Assembly (NCBI RefSeq): GCF_050908235.1
Contig: NZ_CP194340.1
DNA length: 64,000 bases
Strand: one strand, 5' to 3'
Source: Pseudoramibacter alactolyticus
GTDB taxonomy: Bacteria; Bacillota; Clostridia; Eubacteriales; Eubacteriaceae
The number at the start of each line of letters is the position of its first letter. The stretch's first letter is position 1. The notes beneath the pieces were generated by a model, which was given only the letters and a program-made list of their open reading frames with translations, did not search any database and was not told the DNA's origin. The translations under genes and the position numbers were made by a program. Shown piece after piece: positions 35,162 through 45,713 of this stretch.

Positions 35162-38100
35162 CTATTTATCCAGCATGAAGTCTGCCGCGGCCGCGTCGTC
35201 ATGGCACCCGGTCACCGTCACATCCCCCATACAGAGCTCTTCCATGATATTTTTTATCTCATCCGCTTCACTGATATCCGACACCGTCAAACCGAAGCGA
35301 ATATCCCCGGCGTACATTGAACTGAAGTCCGCATCACTTTCCGTTTCGGACTCCAATATATTGACATGTTCCGGTATCACCCCTTTTTCCACCAACGACG
35401 AAGCCAGCTCAAGTATTTCTTTAAGACTGCTGTCATAAGCACCGAGCGAAACCGCGCCGTACTTCTTTGCTTTCGCCAAAAGTTCCTTCACATCGGCATC
35501 GCGCCCGGCCAAAGCAAGGTCGTCATCAGTACTTTCAAGCCGACTCATCATGTCCGTCGGAACAGCTTCCGTGAAAATGATATTCAACTTGTCCGAACCG
35601 TTTTTTTGATACCTTACCGAACGGCCTGCCGTGCTTTCGGCCTTTGCTCCCCCCGCATCTTTGCCGAAATTGTCTATGAACGCAGATACTGCCCTGACAT
35701 TCGGGGTATTGAGCAAATGCACAAGATAATCATCAAAGGTTATCTGCGGATTGATATTTGAACGCAGCCTGCCTGCTGCCCTTGCGAGAACCAGAGAGTT
35801 TGCGCCCTCTTCATACAGATCCCTGTCGGGAGCGATCGAAGATATATCCAATGCATCGCAGATAATCAGGCCGACTTTTTTCTCTGTTTCGCTCAGATCC
35901 TCATGGTCCGAAGACAGACTGCCGTTTCTTTCAATGTGTTTATCTACAAGAATACGGACGGCTTTATTGTCGATCTTACCGTTTGCGGTCAAGGGGATAT
36001 GATCCGCTCTGACAATAACGGTAGGAATCATATAATCGGGCAGCCATGGCGCCAGTCTAACTGCGGCTTCGCCCTCACTTATATCCGTCTTCGATACGAC
36101 GACAGCGGAAAGCTTTTTGTCATTGGCGCTGCCATGAATCAGGCAGCTAATATTTTCAAGCCCGAAGACTTTCTTCATAACGGTTTCCACTTCTCCAAGC
36201 TCGATTCTGTGTCCGCGAAGCTTTACCTGATCGTCGTTTCTGCCCATGAACTCAATATTACCGTCAGGGTGATAGCAGCCTGTGTCACCTGTTTTATACA
36301 TGCTTATGCCCTTATGAACGATAAACGCCTTTTCAGTCGACTCTTTTTCACCGTAATATCCCTCGGCAAGGCTGTCGCCACTGATATAAAGCTCCCCTCG
36401 AACAAAATCAGGACAATCCTGCATCAGCTCGTCTTTGATCATAAAGCCCTGATTCGGAAGCAGCTTTCCGTAGGGAATGCTGGAAAGCGCTCTGTCCGCG
36501 GGCGCATACTCATGATAGATCGACCAGATGCCGCCTTCGGTCGCGCCGCCCAGGCTGACGACTTTTATGCCCGCAAAGATTCTTTTGATTTCATCGGGCA
36601 GATCGACAGGTATCCAATCCCCTGAAAGCATGGCCAGTCGCAGCGGGCTTAAAACGGCAGACTCGTTATACTGCTTATAGATCACCAGCATCTGCATCAA
36701 AGCAGGCACCGTGTTCCAAATTGTCACATTGTAGCGACGCATCATCTCAGCCCAGTGCGCAGGATTCTTATACTGCTCATGATCGGGAATAACAACTGCA
36801 CCGCCTCTTGCAATAACGCCGAACATGTCATAAACCGACAGATCGAAATTAAGCTGCGAAATGCCGAATATTCTGTCGTTATGATTAACTCCGTACAAAT
36901 CATTTACCGCTTCGATGGTGTTCACCGCCGCGCGATGGCTGATCTCAACGCCCTTCGGTTCGCCGGTGGACCCTGAGGTGAAGATGATATACGCCGTGTC
37001 GCTGTCGGACATCTTTGTTTCAGGCAGACTGCGAATATCATTTTCAAGCTTATCGACGCGAATGATCCTGTGCTCACCCGAAACGGCGATCCTGTACTCG
37101 GAATGACACAAAACACAGCTTTCATTGACCTTGTCAAGAATCTTCTCACAGCGTTTTTCGCCGTAGCCCACGTCGACAGGAACATACGCAGCGCCGAGTG
37201 AAAGCACAGCCAGGCAGGCGGCGAGCTGCCACCTTGATTTGGGCAGCGCGATAACCACACGGTCCCCCTTTTCAGTCCCATTCTCTTTCAAAGCCGCCGC
37301 GATTCTACAGATCTGCTCATAAAGAGCCCGGCACCGCTCCACTCCGCCTGTGCATCCGCCACCGCGAGCGCTTCGGGTGCCGTTTTTATCGCGCCGAGAA
37401 CGCTTTCGTGGAGAAGATATCGGGGTTGCTTTTTCTGCGTGCTGTTTGCTTCACTGCGTTTTGCCCGCTGATAGGCCGGCAGGGGTATCTCAAAGCCAGG
37501 TTCGGTCCAACGCTCTTTATCGGAGGAAAGTTCTGCAAGAAGCCTTTTTAGGGCAAAGCTTATGTCTCTGACGACATTTTCCTTAAACACACCGTCTCTT
37601 GTATCGAGATTGATGTTCAGACCCTCAGCGGAATCCATCGCCTGACAATCCATAAAAACCTGCGCGGTCTGGCTGATTCCGTTTGATGTCATGCGTCCGA
37701 CGAGAGCGCTGCGCTCCGCGGGTATCAGACCGATGGCGCCCGTGAACACATAGGGCATCAGACTGCCCTTGCCGCCGTTTTTCTTTTGAAGCTCGCGAAG
37801 AACATTCACGCCTGTAAAAAGCCTGTGATCCAAATCGTCAAAAAGTCTGCGATTTGTTCTGAGCGCCATATCAAGAAAAGAGCCGCCTTGATCCATATTC
37901 ATTTCCAGGAGACTGCCGGCAGTAAAATCACCCACGATATCATTGACCTCCTCGTGCAAAGGCAGTCTGTTCAGAATGCTCAGATTCAAACAGAACGACT
38001 TATTTCTGCTCCACCGGGCAAGAACAATAGGCGGTCATGACAGCCGTTGAAGACGTCACACCAAGGCTCCTGGCGATTTCACAAAAGTGATCCCATTGCG

Positions 38101-38986
38101 GTTTTAAAAGCTTTATATTCTCACGGGAGAACCTGACATTTTCAGTTACAATGCTTTTGTTTACCGGCAGCTCCGGGGCTTTCGGAAGGGTGTCGATCCG
38201 CTTAAGCCAATATTCTCTGTCGCGAAAGAACCCGCTCCCACGGCAGAGCTTTTTATGTGCGATCAGATAATCCCTGAACGTGATGCCCGGCTGTTTCAGC
38301 TCCTTCTCAGGGTGAAAATAAATCTGTTCAAATTCATAGAGCAGATGCCAGATACTGGTCCAGTCGGCAACGGCGAATTCCATCGAGAAATGCATGATAT
38401 CGCCGCTCTCCCTGCTGATCGCAACAGCATACATGGGCCAGCGCCTCGTGTCATAAACACGGTGGTCCATGGCAAGCTTGATATCTCAGCGGCCGTCGGC
38501 AATCTCCTCTTCGCTTCTGTCGCGCAGATCGAAGACTTTAACCTGAAATTCAGGGACCGTCTCGGCCACCTGCTGATAACCATCGGTATCCATCGTAACC
38601 CGAAGCATGGGGTGGCGCCTGATCAGCCTGTTCCAGGCCGCCTGCGCCTTAACAGGATCAAGCTCGTCATACGCATATTCAAGATAGATATGACAGGCGG
38701 TTCCGCCGTATTCAAAGGCCTTGTTTCTGCCAAGAACATAGGCCTGCTGTATTTCCGTCAGGGCAAAAGGATCGTACTGATGTTCTTCATCGTGCTCAAT
38801 CCTGATCACATCATTTAACAGGCAGTCGATGACCGCCTCCTTGTTTTCTTTCAGGAAAGCCTTATCCTCAGAGGTCAGCGCACCTGCGGCGGCTTTGAAT
38901 TTAAGCTTGCCCGCCTCCGTCCACAAACGTATATTCTTTCCCCTGAGCGCCGAGAGCTTTTGGGCAATGGGATTTATCTTGTTCAT
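35162..38986 (-). pseudogene. TubC-Cy-A-T nonribosomal peptide synthetase, disrupted
   Basis: One NRPS gene in four pieces. The N-terminal docking domain (NIRLWTEAGKLKFKAAAGAL) and Cy start run to an in-frame TGA at 38486; the same frame continues (DIKLAMDHRVYDTRRWP) to a frameshift near 38020-38030, where LARWSRNKSFCLNLS is recovered one frame over; a second frameshift near 37335-37347 separates AVADAQAEW from LYEQICRIAAALKENG of the A domain. Cy motif: EFAVADWTS, with Glu for the first Asp. A domain: FDLSVYDMFG, IWNTVPALM (Cys-like). Carrier: EEGANSLVLARA. A 170-residue tail after it is unrecognised. Three lesions make a functional product unlikely unless they are assembly errors. Confidence 0.8.
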
Positions 38987-40092
38987 TTTCTTTCCTCCGG
39001 CAGCAATGCCTCTTGTTTAAGATTAAGCGCAAGGATCGGCGACTGTTCCAATGTTTCGTTTAACAGTGCATAACCGAACTGCTTTGAAAGATCATTCCAG
39101 ATCTTTGCGTATTTCTGCTCCTGCTGCGCCTTGCTCATCAAAGCGCGGCGGTCGTCTTTCATGCTTTTCAGTTTTTCAAGGTCGATGGCTATACTGCTGA
39201 CCCAATCATTTTCCAGCGATATATAATATGGTTTTTCAAATTCCGACTGATCGGGGGTAAGCATGATGACATTCGATTTTCTCACGTGCTCGGGGTAGCC
39301 TTCGGGCGTCCCGGGAAAACCACCGTTGTCAAAAACATGCCAGGGTATATTCAAGCGGGGATACCAGATAAGCGGCCCCCGAGAATCAACCAGCTCCAGC
39401 CTGCCGGAATCATAGCAGCAGGAAAACGTGTGAAGGATTTGCATATGATTATCCGGATCCCTGGGGTTCATATCGTTGTTAAACTGGAATGAGAAAGGAA
39501 TGCCGCCGATCTCGCCCATGACCCGCTTGAAACACCCCCGCTGCTGATCCGCCAAAAGAATTTCGGGCCTTCCGCCGTCGGTCAGCCGTCCCAGGATTTC
39601 AACAAAGGGATAGAAGGCCTGCACGCTGCTTCCGCAGCGGATATACAAAAGTTTGCTGCCGGCGGCAACCAGTTTTTCGGACACCTGGAGAAAACGCCTG
39701 ACCTCTTTGAGATTCGCATAGAGATTTCCCGTCATATACGCGCATCTGTTTTTCAGCGCTTCCTTGAAAAGTTTTTTCAGATCTTCATGATGAACAGGTT
39801 GCTCAAGAATAACGCTCATACCTCTTTGAAGGCATTGCAGTGCCATATCTGTGCCCCGTCCGCCAAGCATGCTGCTCCTGATGACGACACATACCATATC
39901 GATGTCATCCGGCAGCTCGTCAACCCCGGTATAAAGAGGAACGCCGTACTTTTCGGCGCATTTCACGGAACGCACGCTGCCCCTTGCCACAATGGCGGAA
40001 AGCTCAAGCTCTACGCTGCGCTTTGCGGCTTCGGCATAGAAGATGCCGAAGCCCGTTCCGCATACGGCGACTTTCCGTTTCCTGCCGCTCAT
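38983..40092 (-). CDS. Thiazolinyl imide reductase (Irp3/YbtU/PchG-like)
   Basis: A 369-residue NADPH-dependent reductase with a Gfo/Idh/MocA-type Rossmann start (VAVCGTGFGIFYAEAAKR), followed by CAEKYGVPLYTGVDELP, VCVVIRSSMLGGRGTDMALQ and RGMSVILEQPVHHEDLKK. This combination is diagnostic of the enzymes that reduce a carrier-bound thiazoline to thiazolidine in yersiniabactin and pyochelin synthesis. The gene overlaps the NRPS start after it and the dehydrogenase stop before it by four bases each, so it is translated as part of a coupled series. It fixes the pathway type: a heterocyclising NRPS with at least one reduced ring. Confidence 0.88.
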   Translation of the reverse strand: MSGRKRKVAVCGTGFGIFYAEAAKRSVELELSAIVARGSVRSVKCAEKYGVPLYTGVDELPDDIDMVCVVIRSSMLGGRGTDMALQCLQRGMSVILEQPVHHEDLKKLFKEALKNRCAYMTGNLYANLKEVRRFLQVSEKLVAAGSKLLYIRCGSSVQAFYPFVEILGRLTDGGRPEILLADQQRGCFKRVMGEIGGIPFSFQFNNDMNPRDPDNHMQILHTFSCCYDSGRLELVDSRGPLIWYPRLNIPWHVFDNGGFPGTPEGYPEHVRKSNVIMLTPDQSEFEKPYYISLENDWVSSIAIDLEKLKSMKDDRRALMSKAQQEQKYAKIWNDLSKQFGYALLNETLEQSPILALNLKQEALLPEERK

Positions 40093-41126
40093 ATCTCCCC
40101 CGACTCCTCTTCGGACATGGCCGCCAGTGAATAGGGATAGACCTCAAACAATCTGAACGCTTCGGTCTTTTCGACATATTCCCAAATTTTTTCATCGTTT
40201 TGCAGCATTGCCAGTCTGACGGGAACATTCTCGGCAATCTCTCCCCGCAGCAGCGCGAGTGCCGCTGCCGCAGCGACTCTGCCCGACACCACGGAGCCAG
40301 AGATGCCGTTCAAATATGCGGATACGGTTTTAGGGCGGTTATCTTTCATCCCTTCCATTTCGATAACGAATTTCAGGTAATCCTCCCTGCCGGCCATTGA
40401 GATCCGGTAAAGACGGCAAAGTCTTTCAGCCATTTCATCCTTGTCCTTATAGGTGCTGCTGAAAAGTTTCTCGTAATCGTCGGTGTCTCTGACCATATAC
40501 CAGGAGCTGCTTCTTACATGAAGAAGCGTATCGATGGCCGCGCTTTCCTCGTCGCTGAACTGATAACGGTAAACCTCATCCCCGATCAGCGGGATATTCT
40601 CGGTCTTTGCTTTTATCCCCGACGCTTTTCCGTCGGGAAGCTGTGATGCGGTTACCAAATCCCTGGCAGCCGTCAGGGTAAGCATTTCCCGAAGGGCGAT
40701 ATTAACATTCAGAGAATAAATATGATCAAAATCTTCCGCCAGTTTTCTTGGAATAAAACCGATAATCCCCGGCACCGCGCCGCAGGCATAAATCATCCTT
40801 TGCCCCTTATTCAACCGGGTTGTCTTCGCATAACAGCGGCTGTGTCCCACATCTATCAGTGAAACCCCGCATTCCAACGCCGCTTCCATCACCTTTTGGC
40901 TATAGCGTTCAGATGGGCCGGCGGTATTGATCACGAGCGCGCAGCCTTCCATAAACGCCTTGATATCATTCCTGTCGTCGATGTCCACACAGACCCACTG
41001 ATTGCCGTCGCTTCTTCTGTTTGAATGATAGCCGCATCTAAGCTGTTCCTGAGGCGCCTTAACGTTCAGTGTCTTTATTATTTCGGAGCCTATTTTTCCG
41101 CTCGCTCCTATTATTCCTATCATCAT
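40089..41126 (-). CDS. Saccharopine-dehydrogenase-like NAD(P)-binding protein
   Basis: A 345-residue protein beginning with a Rossmann motif (MIGIIGASGKIGSEIIKTL) and with CALVINTAGPSERYSQKVMEAALECGVSLIDVG broken into INTAGP and the later DVGHS, both typical of the saccharopine dehydrogenase NADP-binding family. The C-terminal half is not close to classical lysine-pathway enzymes. Similar proteins occur in some siderophore loci; a role in modifying an amino-acid unit or an imine is inferred from position only. It lies between the A-T NRPS and the thiazolinyl reductase, overlapping the latter by four bases. Confidence 0.75.
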   Translation of the reverse strand: MMIGIIGASGKIGSEIIKTLNVKAPQEQLRCGYHSNRRSDGNQWVCVDIDDRNDIKAFMEGCALVINTAGPSERYSQKVMEAALECGVSLIDVGHSRCYAKTTRLNKGQRMIYACGAVPGIIGFIPRKLAEDFDHIYSLNVNIALREMLTLTAARDLVTASQLPDGKASGIKAKTENIPLIGDEVYRYQFSDEESAAIDTLLHVRSSSWYMVRDTDDYEKLFSSTYKDKDEMAERLCRLYRISMAGREDYLKFVIEMEGMKDNRPKTVSAYLNGISGSVVSGRVAAAAALALLRGEIAENVPVRLAMLQNDEKIWEYVEKTEAFRLFEVYPYSLAAMSEEESGEI

Positions 41127-41132
41127 TACCCT

Positions 41133-43784
41133 TTATAATTCTCCCTCTTCAAATTCATCATCTCTGTTCTTTGAAGCGACGACCTCCGCCATATCGGAAA
41201 GAACCGGCGTGTCGAATATCTCTTTCATACTGCATTCGACAGAGAACCTTGCCTTTATGGCCGATATGAGTCTTGTGGAGAGCAGACTGTCTCCACCTGT
41301 TTCAAAAAAATTGTCTTCTTGATAAACCTCACCGATGCCAAGTATCTCTTTCCAGATGTTCGCCAGCGCTTTTGCAGTCTCTCCGACAGGGGGTGTCCTT
41401 CTGCGGGGGGATGCATGACTGAACATCGCCGTTAACGCGCCGCGGTCTATCTTTCCATTTGCCGTAAGGGGAAATGACAAACAATAGACAAAGCTGTCCG
41501 GCACCATATAATAAACAAGCTTGTCGGCGCAGGACGCTTTCAGTTCGTTTGAATTTTTCAGTTCCTTTCCGCTAAAACTGCCGCTGTACATAAACATCTC
41601 TGTGCATTTACAAAGAGAAACTTTTATGTCGCTGAACCCTGCCGCGGTCAACTCGCGCTTCCACTCGTCAGGGAGCAGCATGAGCTTGCAAAGCCCCTTG
41701 CGTCTATCGGTGTATCTCGAAAAGCCCCGTTCCACCACCGCCGAAGAAATATATCCTGCCGCGGAAAGATAAGCCGGCTCGGTCATGAACAGCCTGCTGT
41801 CGCGTTTCATCAGCAGCTTCAGCCAGTCAAGTCCTGCGCCGATGTTCGTAAAGAGATGCAGTCCGTTCAAGGAAATCACGCTGTCTGCACAAGCCGCAAA
41901 ATCTCCGCTCAGGAAACTGCCGTCCGTGTTGATATAAACCGTCTCGATTCCGCAGTCCTCCAGCTTTTTCCTGGCCGCCGCAAGGATGCCCATGCCATTC
42001 TCAAAATAAAGAATCCTGCGGATAGCGGTTTTTTCCTTCAGCTTCTCAATCAGTTTTGCCGCGAGTATGCCTTCTCTGCCGGAGACAAATGCGATCACGT
42101 CGCTCTTTTTACTCGCCGCGATCAATTCAGCCATATTCTCAAGATCGTCATCAAGGTCAAGCATGGCCATAAGCTTCTCAGGAGCAAGCATTTCATCACT
42201 CAGCAGTTCAATGGGCTGACGCCTTCCGGTAAAAATATCAGCCATAAGCGCTTTCTTTTCCGCAAGAGCAGAGCCAAAATTCTCCGCCTGCGGGTCCGTC
42301 TCCGGAAAAGGAGGCATACCGGCAAGCTTTTTCTTCCAAAGCGCCATAACGGGTTTCATTTCATCCGTGATATTTTCTTCAAAGACCGTTTCAGCTACTT
42401 CTTTCATAAAACGGAAAATAACACCGTCAAAAGCTGTTCCCTCTTTGACCTCAAAACCTGTGGATACGGCCTCTTCCGCCGACTGCAGAAGAACAGGTTC
42501 CATGGCTGCGCAGATCTTCTTTCTTCCATTTCGTTTGTCCGCCAGAGCAACTGCCCTCCGGATACCATCGAGGCCGTTGAGCTGATGCTCGATCTCCCCC
42601 AGCTCAATCCGGAAGCCGTTGACCTTGACCTGATTATCCAACCTGCCGAGAAAAATGATATTTCCGTCACCGCGGTAATAGCCCATATCGCCTGTTCTGT
42701 ACCAACGCTTTCCGTCCTCGTCATAAACAAAAGCAGCCGCCGTTTTTTCAGGATCCCCGGTATAACCCTTCGCAAGACCCTTTCCGCCGATCCACAGCTC
42801 GCCTGTCTGCCCCTGCTCTGCGTCTTTTCCGTCTTTAATGATGCGGAACTGCTGATTTGCCAGGGGCTTGCCATAGGGGATATTGGTGTTGGGATCTTCC
42901 CCTCCGTTAACAACATAGCAATTTGACCAGATTGCCGCCTCGGTGGCACCGCCCAGAGCAATGAGCCTGCAGGCCGCATTATGCTCTTTGAGCATGGAAA
43001 ACAGCTCTGGCATAACATAATCCCCGGACAGCAGCACATTCCTCAAAGAATGTATATCATCTGTCTGCTCAAGAGACTGCATGAACATCTCAAACAGCGC
43101 GGGAGCACTATTCCAGAGCGTGACATCCTCAGCCGCAATAAGCTTCTTCCACGCTGCGGGATCCTTATAACTGTCATCAGAAAGAAGGATGATTCTGCCG
43201 CCGCAGGACAGCATCGCGAAAAGATCAAAAACACTCAGGTCAAAATCCAGTGACGAAACATTCAAACAACAGTCGCTTTCATCTATGCCCAGACGATCCA
43301 TTACATCCTCGATTGTGTTCCATGCGGCGCCATGGGCAATCTCAACCCCCTTCGGTTCGCCCGTTGAGCCTGAAGTAAAAATGATATAAGCCGTATTTTC
43401 TGCGGATACCTCCGCCGGGATGAATTTTTCTGCAATTTCCGATATCTCTTCCGCAAGGATTAACGCCGCCCCGTTGTTTTCCGCTGCGGCAGTGCCTTTG
43501 GCGGTGATGCAACATCTAATATCCGCTTTTTTATATATATTTTGCCTGCGCTCTGCAGGCTGCGCATGATTTAGGGGAACATAAACACCCCCTGTCAGCA
43601 GCACGCCAAGAACGGCGCAGACCATATCGATACTTCTCGGCAGGCTGATCGCCACCCTGTCGCCTTTTCGGACACCCTTTGCCGCCAGGGCCTCTGCAAA
43701 AGCGCAGGCCCTGCTGTAAATCTGCTGATACGATCTTTTTTCATCGTTCCATACCAGCGCCGTCTTATCTTGATATCTCTTCAC
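41133..43784 (-). CDS. A-T nonribosomal peptide synthetase with degenerate methyltransferase-like insertion
   Basis: 883 residues from a GTG. The A domain shows SLPRSIDMV, TSGSTGEPKGVEIAHG, FDLSVFDLFA, LWNSAPALF, then YRTGDMGYY and NQVKVNGFRIELGEI. Between motifs A8 and A9 some 330 residues are inserted. They look like a methyltransferase fold (SVISLNGLHLFTN, YTDRRKGLCKLMLLP) but have no G-x-G-x-G SAM loop. This is the position and state of the epimerase-like domain in PchE. A10 (LTANGKIDRGAL) and a carrier (FFETGGDSLLSTRL) follow. An in-frame ATG at 43877 with a ribosome site is separated from this frame by a TAG at 43845-43847; the linker EKPLHESFLEN lies between, so the start is uncertain. 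Confidence 0.85.
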   Translation of the reverse strand: MKRYQDKTALVWNDEKRSYQQIYSRACAFAEALAAKGVRKGDRVAISLPRSIDMVCAVLGVLLTGGVYVPLNHAQPAERRQNIYKKADIRCCITAKGTAAAENNGAALILAEEISEIAEKFIPAEVSAENTAYIIFTSGSTGEPKGVEIAHGAAWNTIEDVMDRLGIDESDCCLNVSSLDFDLSVFDLFAMLSCGGRIILLSDDSYKDPAAWKKLIAAEDVTLWNSAPALFEMFMQSLEQTDDIHSLRNVLLSGDYVMPELFSMLKEHNAACRLIALGGATEAAIWSNCYVVNGGEDPNTNIPYGKPLANQQFRIIKDGKDAEQGQTGELWIGGKGLAKGYTGDPEKTAAAFVYDEDGKRWYRTGDMGYYRGDGNIIFLGRLDNQVKVNGFRIELGEIEHQLNGLDGIRRAVALADKRNGRKKICAAMEPVLLQSAEEAVSTGFEVKEGTAFDGVIFRFMKEVAETVFEENITDEMKPVMALWKKKLAGMPPFPETDPQAENFGSALAEKKALMADIFTGRRQPIELLSDEMLAPEKLMAMLDLDDDLENMAELIAASKKSDVIAFVSGREGILAAKLIEKLKEKTAIRRILYFENGMGILAAARKKLEDCGIETVYINTDGSFLSGDFAACADSVISLNGLHLFTNIGAGLDWLKLLMKRDSRLFMTEPAYLSAAGYISSAVVERGFSRYTDRRKGLCKLMLLPDEWKRELTAAGFSDIKVSLCKCTEMFMYSGSFSGKELKNSNELKASCADKLVYYMVPDSFVYCLSFPLTANGKIDRGALTAMFSHASPRRRTPPVGETAKALANIWKEILGIGEVYQEDNFFETGGDSLLSTRLISAIKARFSVECSMKEIFDTPVLSDMAEVVASKNRDDEFEEGEL

Positions 43785-43979
43785 GTTTTCCAGAAAGCTT
43801 TCGTGCAGGGGCTTTTCTGCGATCGCTTTATCTGTCCTATTTTCCTATCTTTGCCATTTCCTATATGCGTTTCCCATTCCTATACCTCTATGATGGCCAG
43901 CGACCGCCAACCGCATCTGATACGGCGCTCTCGTACCAGATTCTGCGGCGGCTCGTATTATTCATGCGGGCCGCCCTGT

Positions 43980-45713
43980 TTATCTTATCGTCCACTCTCT
44001 TGCTTTTTCACGGTTCGAGATGAACCTTCTGTAAAGTCCGCTTTCTTTTATGAGCTGCTCGTGGGCGCCCTCCTGAACGATTCTGCCTTTTTCCAATGCC
44101 AGGATCTTGTCGGCACTGCGAACCGTCTTCATGCGGTGGGCGATCATAATGACCGTCTTGTTTCTGGTAAGTCTGCTGACCGCTTCAATCACCGACTTTT
44201 CGTTTTCCGCATCGAGAGCATTGGTTGCTTCGTCAAGGATGACGATAGGAGCATCTTTAAGCATGGCTCTTGCAATGGAGATCCTTTGCTTTTCACCCCC
44301 CGAGAGGCTCCCGCCTCCTTCGGCGACCACGGTATCGTATCCCTCGGGCAGTTGCGAGATAAACTCATCACAACTTGCCGCCGTCGCGGCTGCAACGATT
44401 TCTTCATGGGAAGCATCCGGCCGGCCTATCCGGATATTGTTTTCGATGGTATCTTCAAAAAGGTAGACTTTCTGAAACACCATGCTTATATTGGCCATCA
44501 GCTCGGTATCGTCAATATGCCTGATATCCGTTCCGCCGATTGAGATGCTGCCGGAATCCACGTTCCAAAATCTTGCAATCAGCTGACACAGCGTTGATTT
44601 GCCCGAACCCGAAGGTCCGATGATCGCCGTTGTGGTATGCGGCTTTATGTCAAGATTGATATCGTGGAGAACTTCATTATCGTCATAGGAGAAGTGCATA
44701 TCTCTGAAGACAATTTCCTGATCTTTCATGTGCCCCTCCGGCTGCATGATTGCCAGTTGTTCGGTATTCTCCAGCTCATTCACTTCGTCAATGGCGGTTT
44801 CAAGAAGGCCGATCATGGAAAGGCTTATCCCTGCCTGATTCATTGAAGAGAAGACAAAAAAACTGATGACGAGAATCACAATCGCTTTATCTACAGATAT
44901 ACTGCCAAATTTCATATAAAGCAGAAGATCTGCAATGATTATCAATATCTCGAAAAGGGCGATGCAGATATTTCCGGCAAACTGCGACGGCATAGCCACA
45001 TCGGTCAGCCGGCGATTGGCTTTACAGGAAGCTTCAATCCCTTCCCTTATTGATTTATCGCCATCCTGAACATTAAAGGCCTTGGTCACCTTTATGCCCT
45101 GCACAAAAGTAATCGTCGCACGAATCAGCCGGTTCATCGCTTCGTGCTGTGCAGGTACGTTTTTCTTTGAAACGCGCATCTGCCAGCTGATGACGCCATA
45201 ATAAGCCAGCATGCCCGCCGAAGCGATGCCGGCAATCCGCAAATCGTAGAAAACCAGCATCGTCAGGGTCACGGCGGTGGAAATAAAACCCCCAAGTATG
45301 CCGGATATTGTATAAGCGGCAGAAAGTTCAACCGAAGAAAGCGTTGACGTAAGCGTTGCGCTGATATTTTCCGCTTTGTTGCCGCTGAAAATACCAAGCG
45401 GCACCCTTTTAAGAATGTTGCCAATACCGATACGCTTATCCTCCACCATTTTGAAATCCGTTGTCAGAATGGCCACCTGTTCGGCATAGGCCGTCGCAAA
45501 CGAACCGATCATACAGATCAGGGTCAGCGTCGCAAGTTTTATGATCGTTATGTCCTTAGGGGCGTCGTTCATCAGGGCATCCATCAGGATAATAATGCCG
45601 CAGATCTGTATGATGCCAAAACAATGCTTCAGCAGCGTGAAGATGAGCGACTTAAGAAAAGTCTTCTTATTGTCGCCGCAAAAATTGAATATTTTTTTCA
45701 GTGATCTTATCAT
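43980..45713 (-). CDS. ABC half-transporter, permease-ATPase fusion (YbtP/Q-like)
   Basis: A 577-residue protein with six hydrophobic helices in the first 330 residues and a C-terminal ATPase: Walker A IIGPSGSGKST, Q-loop MVFQKVYLF, signature LSGGEKQRIS, Walker B IVILDEATNALD, H-loop IAHRM. With the equally built neighbour upstream it should form a heterodimer, as YbtP and YbtQ do for siderophore uptake. The start is ATG 45713, which overlaps the upstream stop (ATGA); an earlier in-frame ATG lies within the previous gene. After its stop come about 190 bases with no clear gene except a 25-codon frame. Confidence 0.88.
   Translation of the reverse strand: MIRSLKKIFNFCGDNKKTFLKSLIFTLLKHCFGIIQICGIIILMDALMNDAPKDITIIKLATLTLICMIGSFATAYAEQVAILTTDFKMVEDKRIGIGNILKRVPLGIFSGNKAENISATLTSTLSSVELSAAYTISGILGGFISTAVTLTMLVFYDLRIAGIASAGMLAYYGVISWQMRVSKKNVPAQHEAMNRLIRATITFVQGIKVTKAFNVQDGDKSIREGIEASCKANRRLTDVAMPSQFAGNICIALFEILIIIADLLLYMKFGSISVDKAIVILVISFFVFSSMNQAGISLSMIGLLETAIDEVNELENTEQLAIMQPEGHMKDQEIVFRDMHFSYDDNEVLHDINLDIKPHTTTAIIGPSGSGKSTLCQLIARFWNVDSGSISIGGTDIRHIDDTELMANISMVFQKVYLFEDTIENNIRIGRPDASHEEIVAAATAASCDEFISQLPEGYDTVVAEGGGSLSGGEKQRISIARAMLKDAPIVILDEATNALDAENEKSVIEAVSRLTRNKTVIMIAHRMKTVRSADKILALEKGRIVQEGAHEQLIKESGLYRRFISNREKAREWTIR

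Noticed and set aside
38486..38488. UGA recoding or selenocysteine at the in-frame TGA of the Cy domain
   Set aside because: TGA is used as a normal stop by many intact genes here (for example the symporter and the ABC ATPase). The same NRPS gene also has two frameshifts, and the place is not a catalytic Cys site. A nonsense change is simpler.
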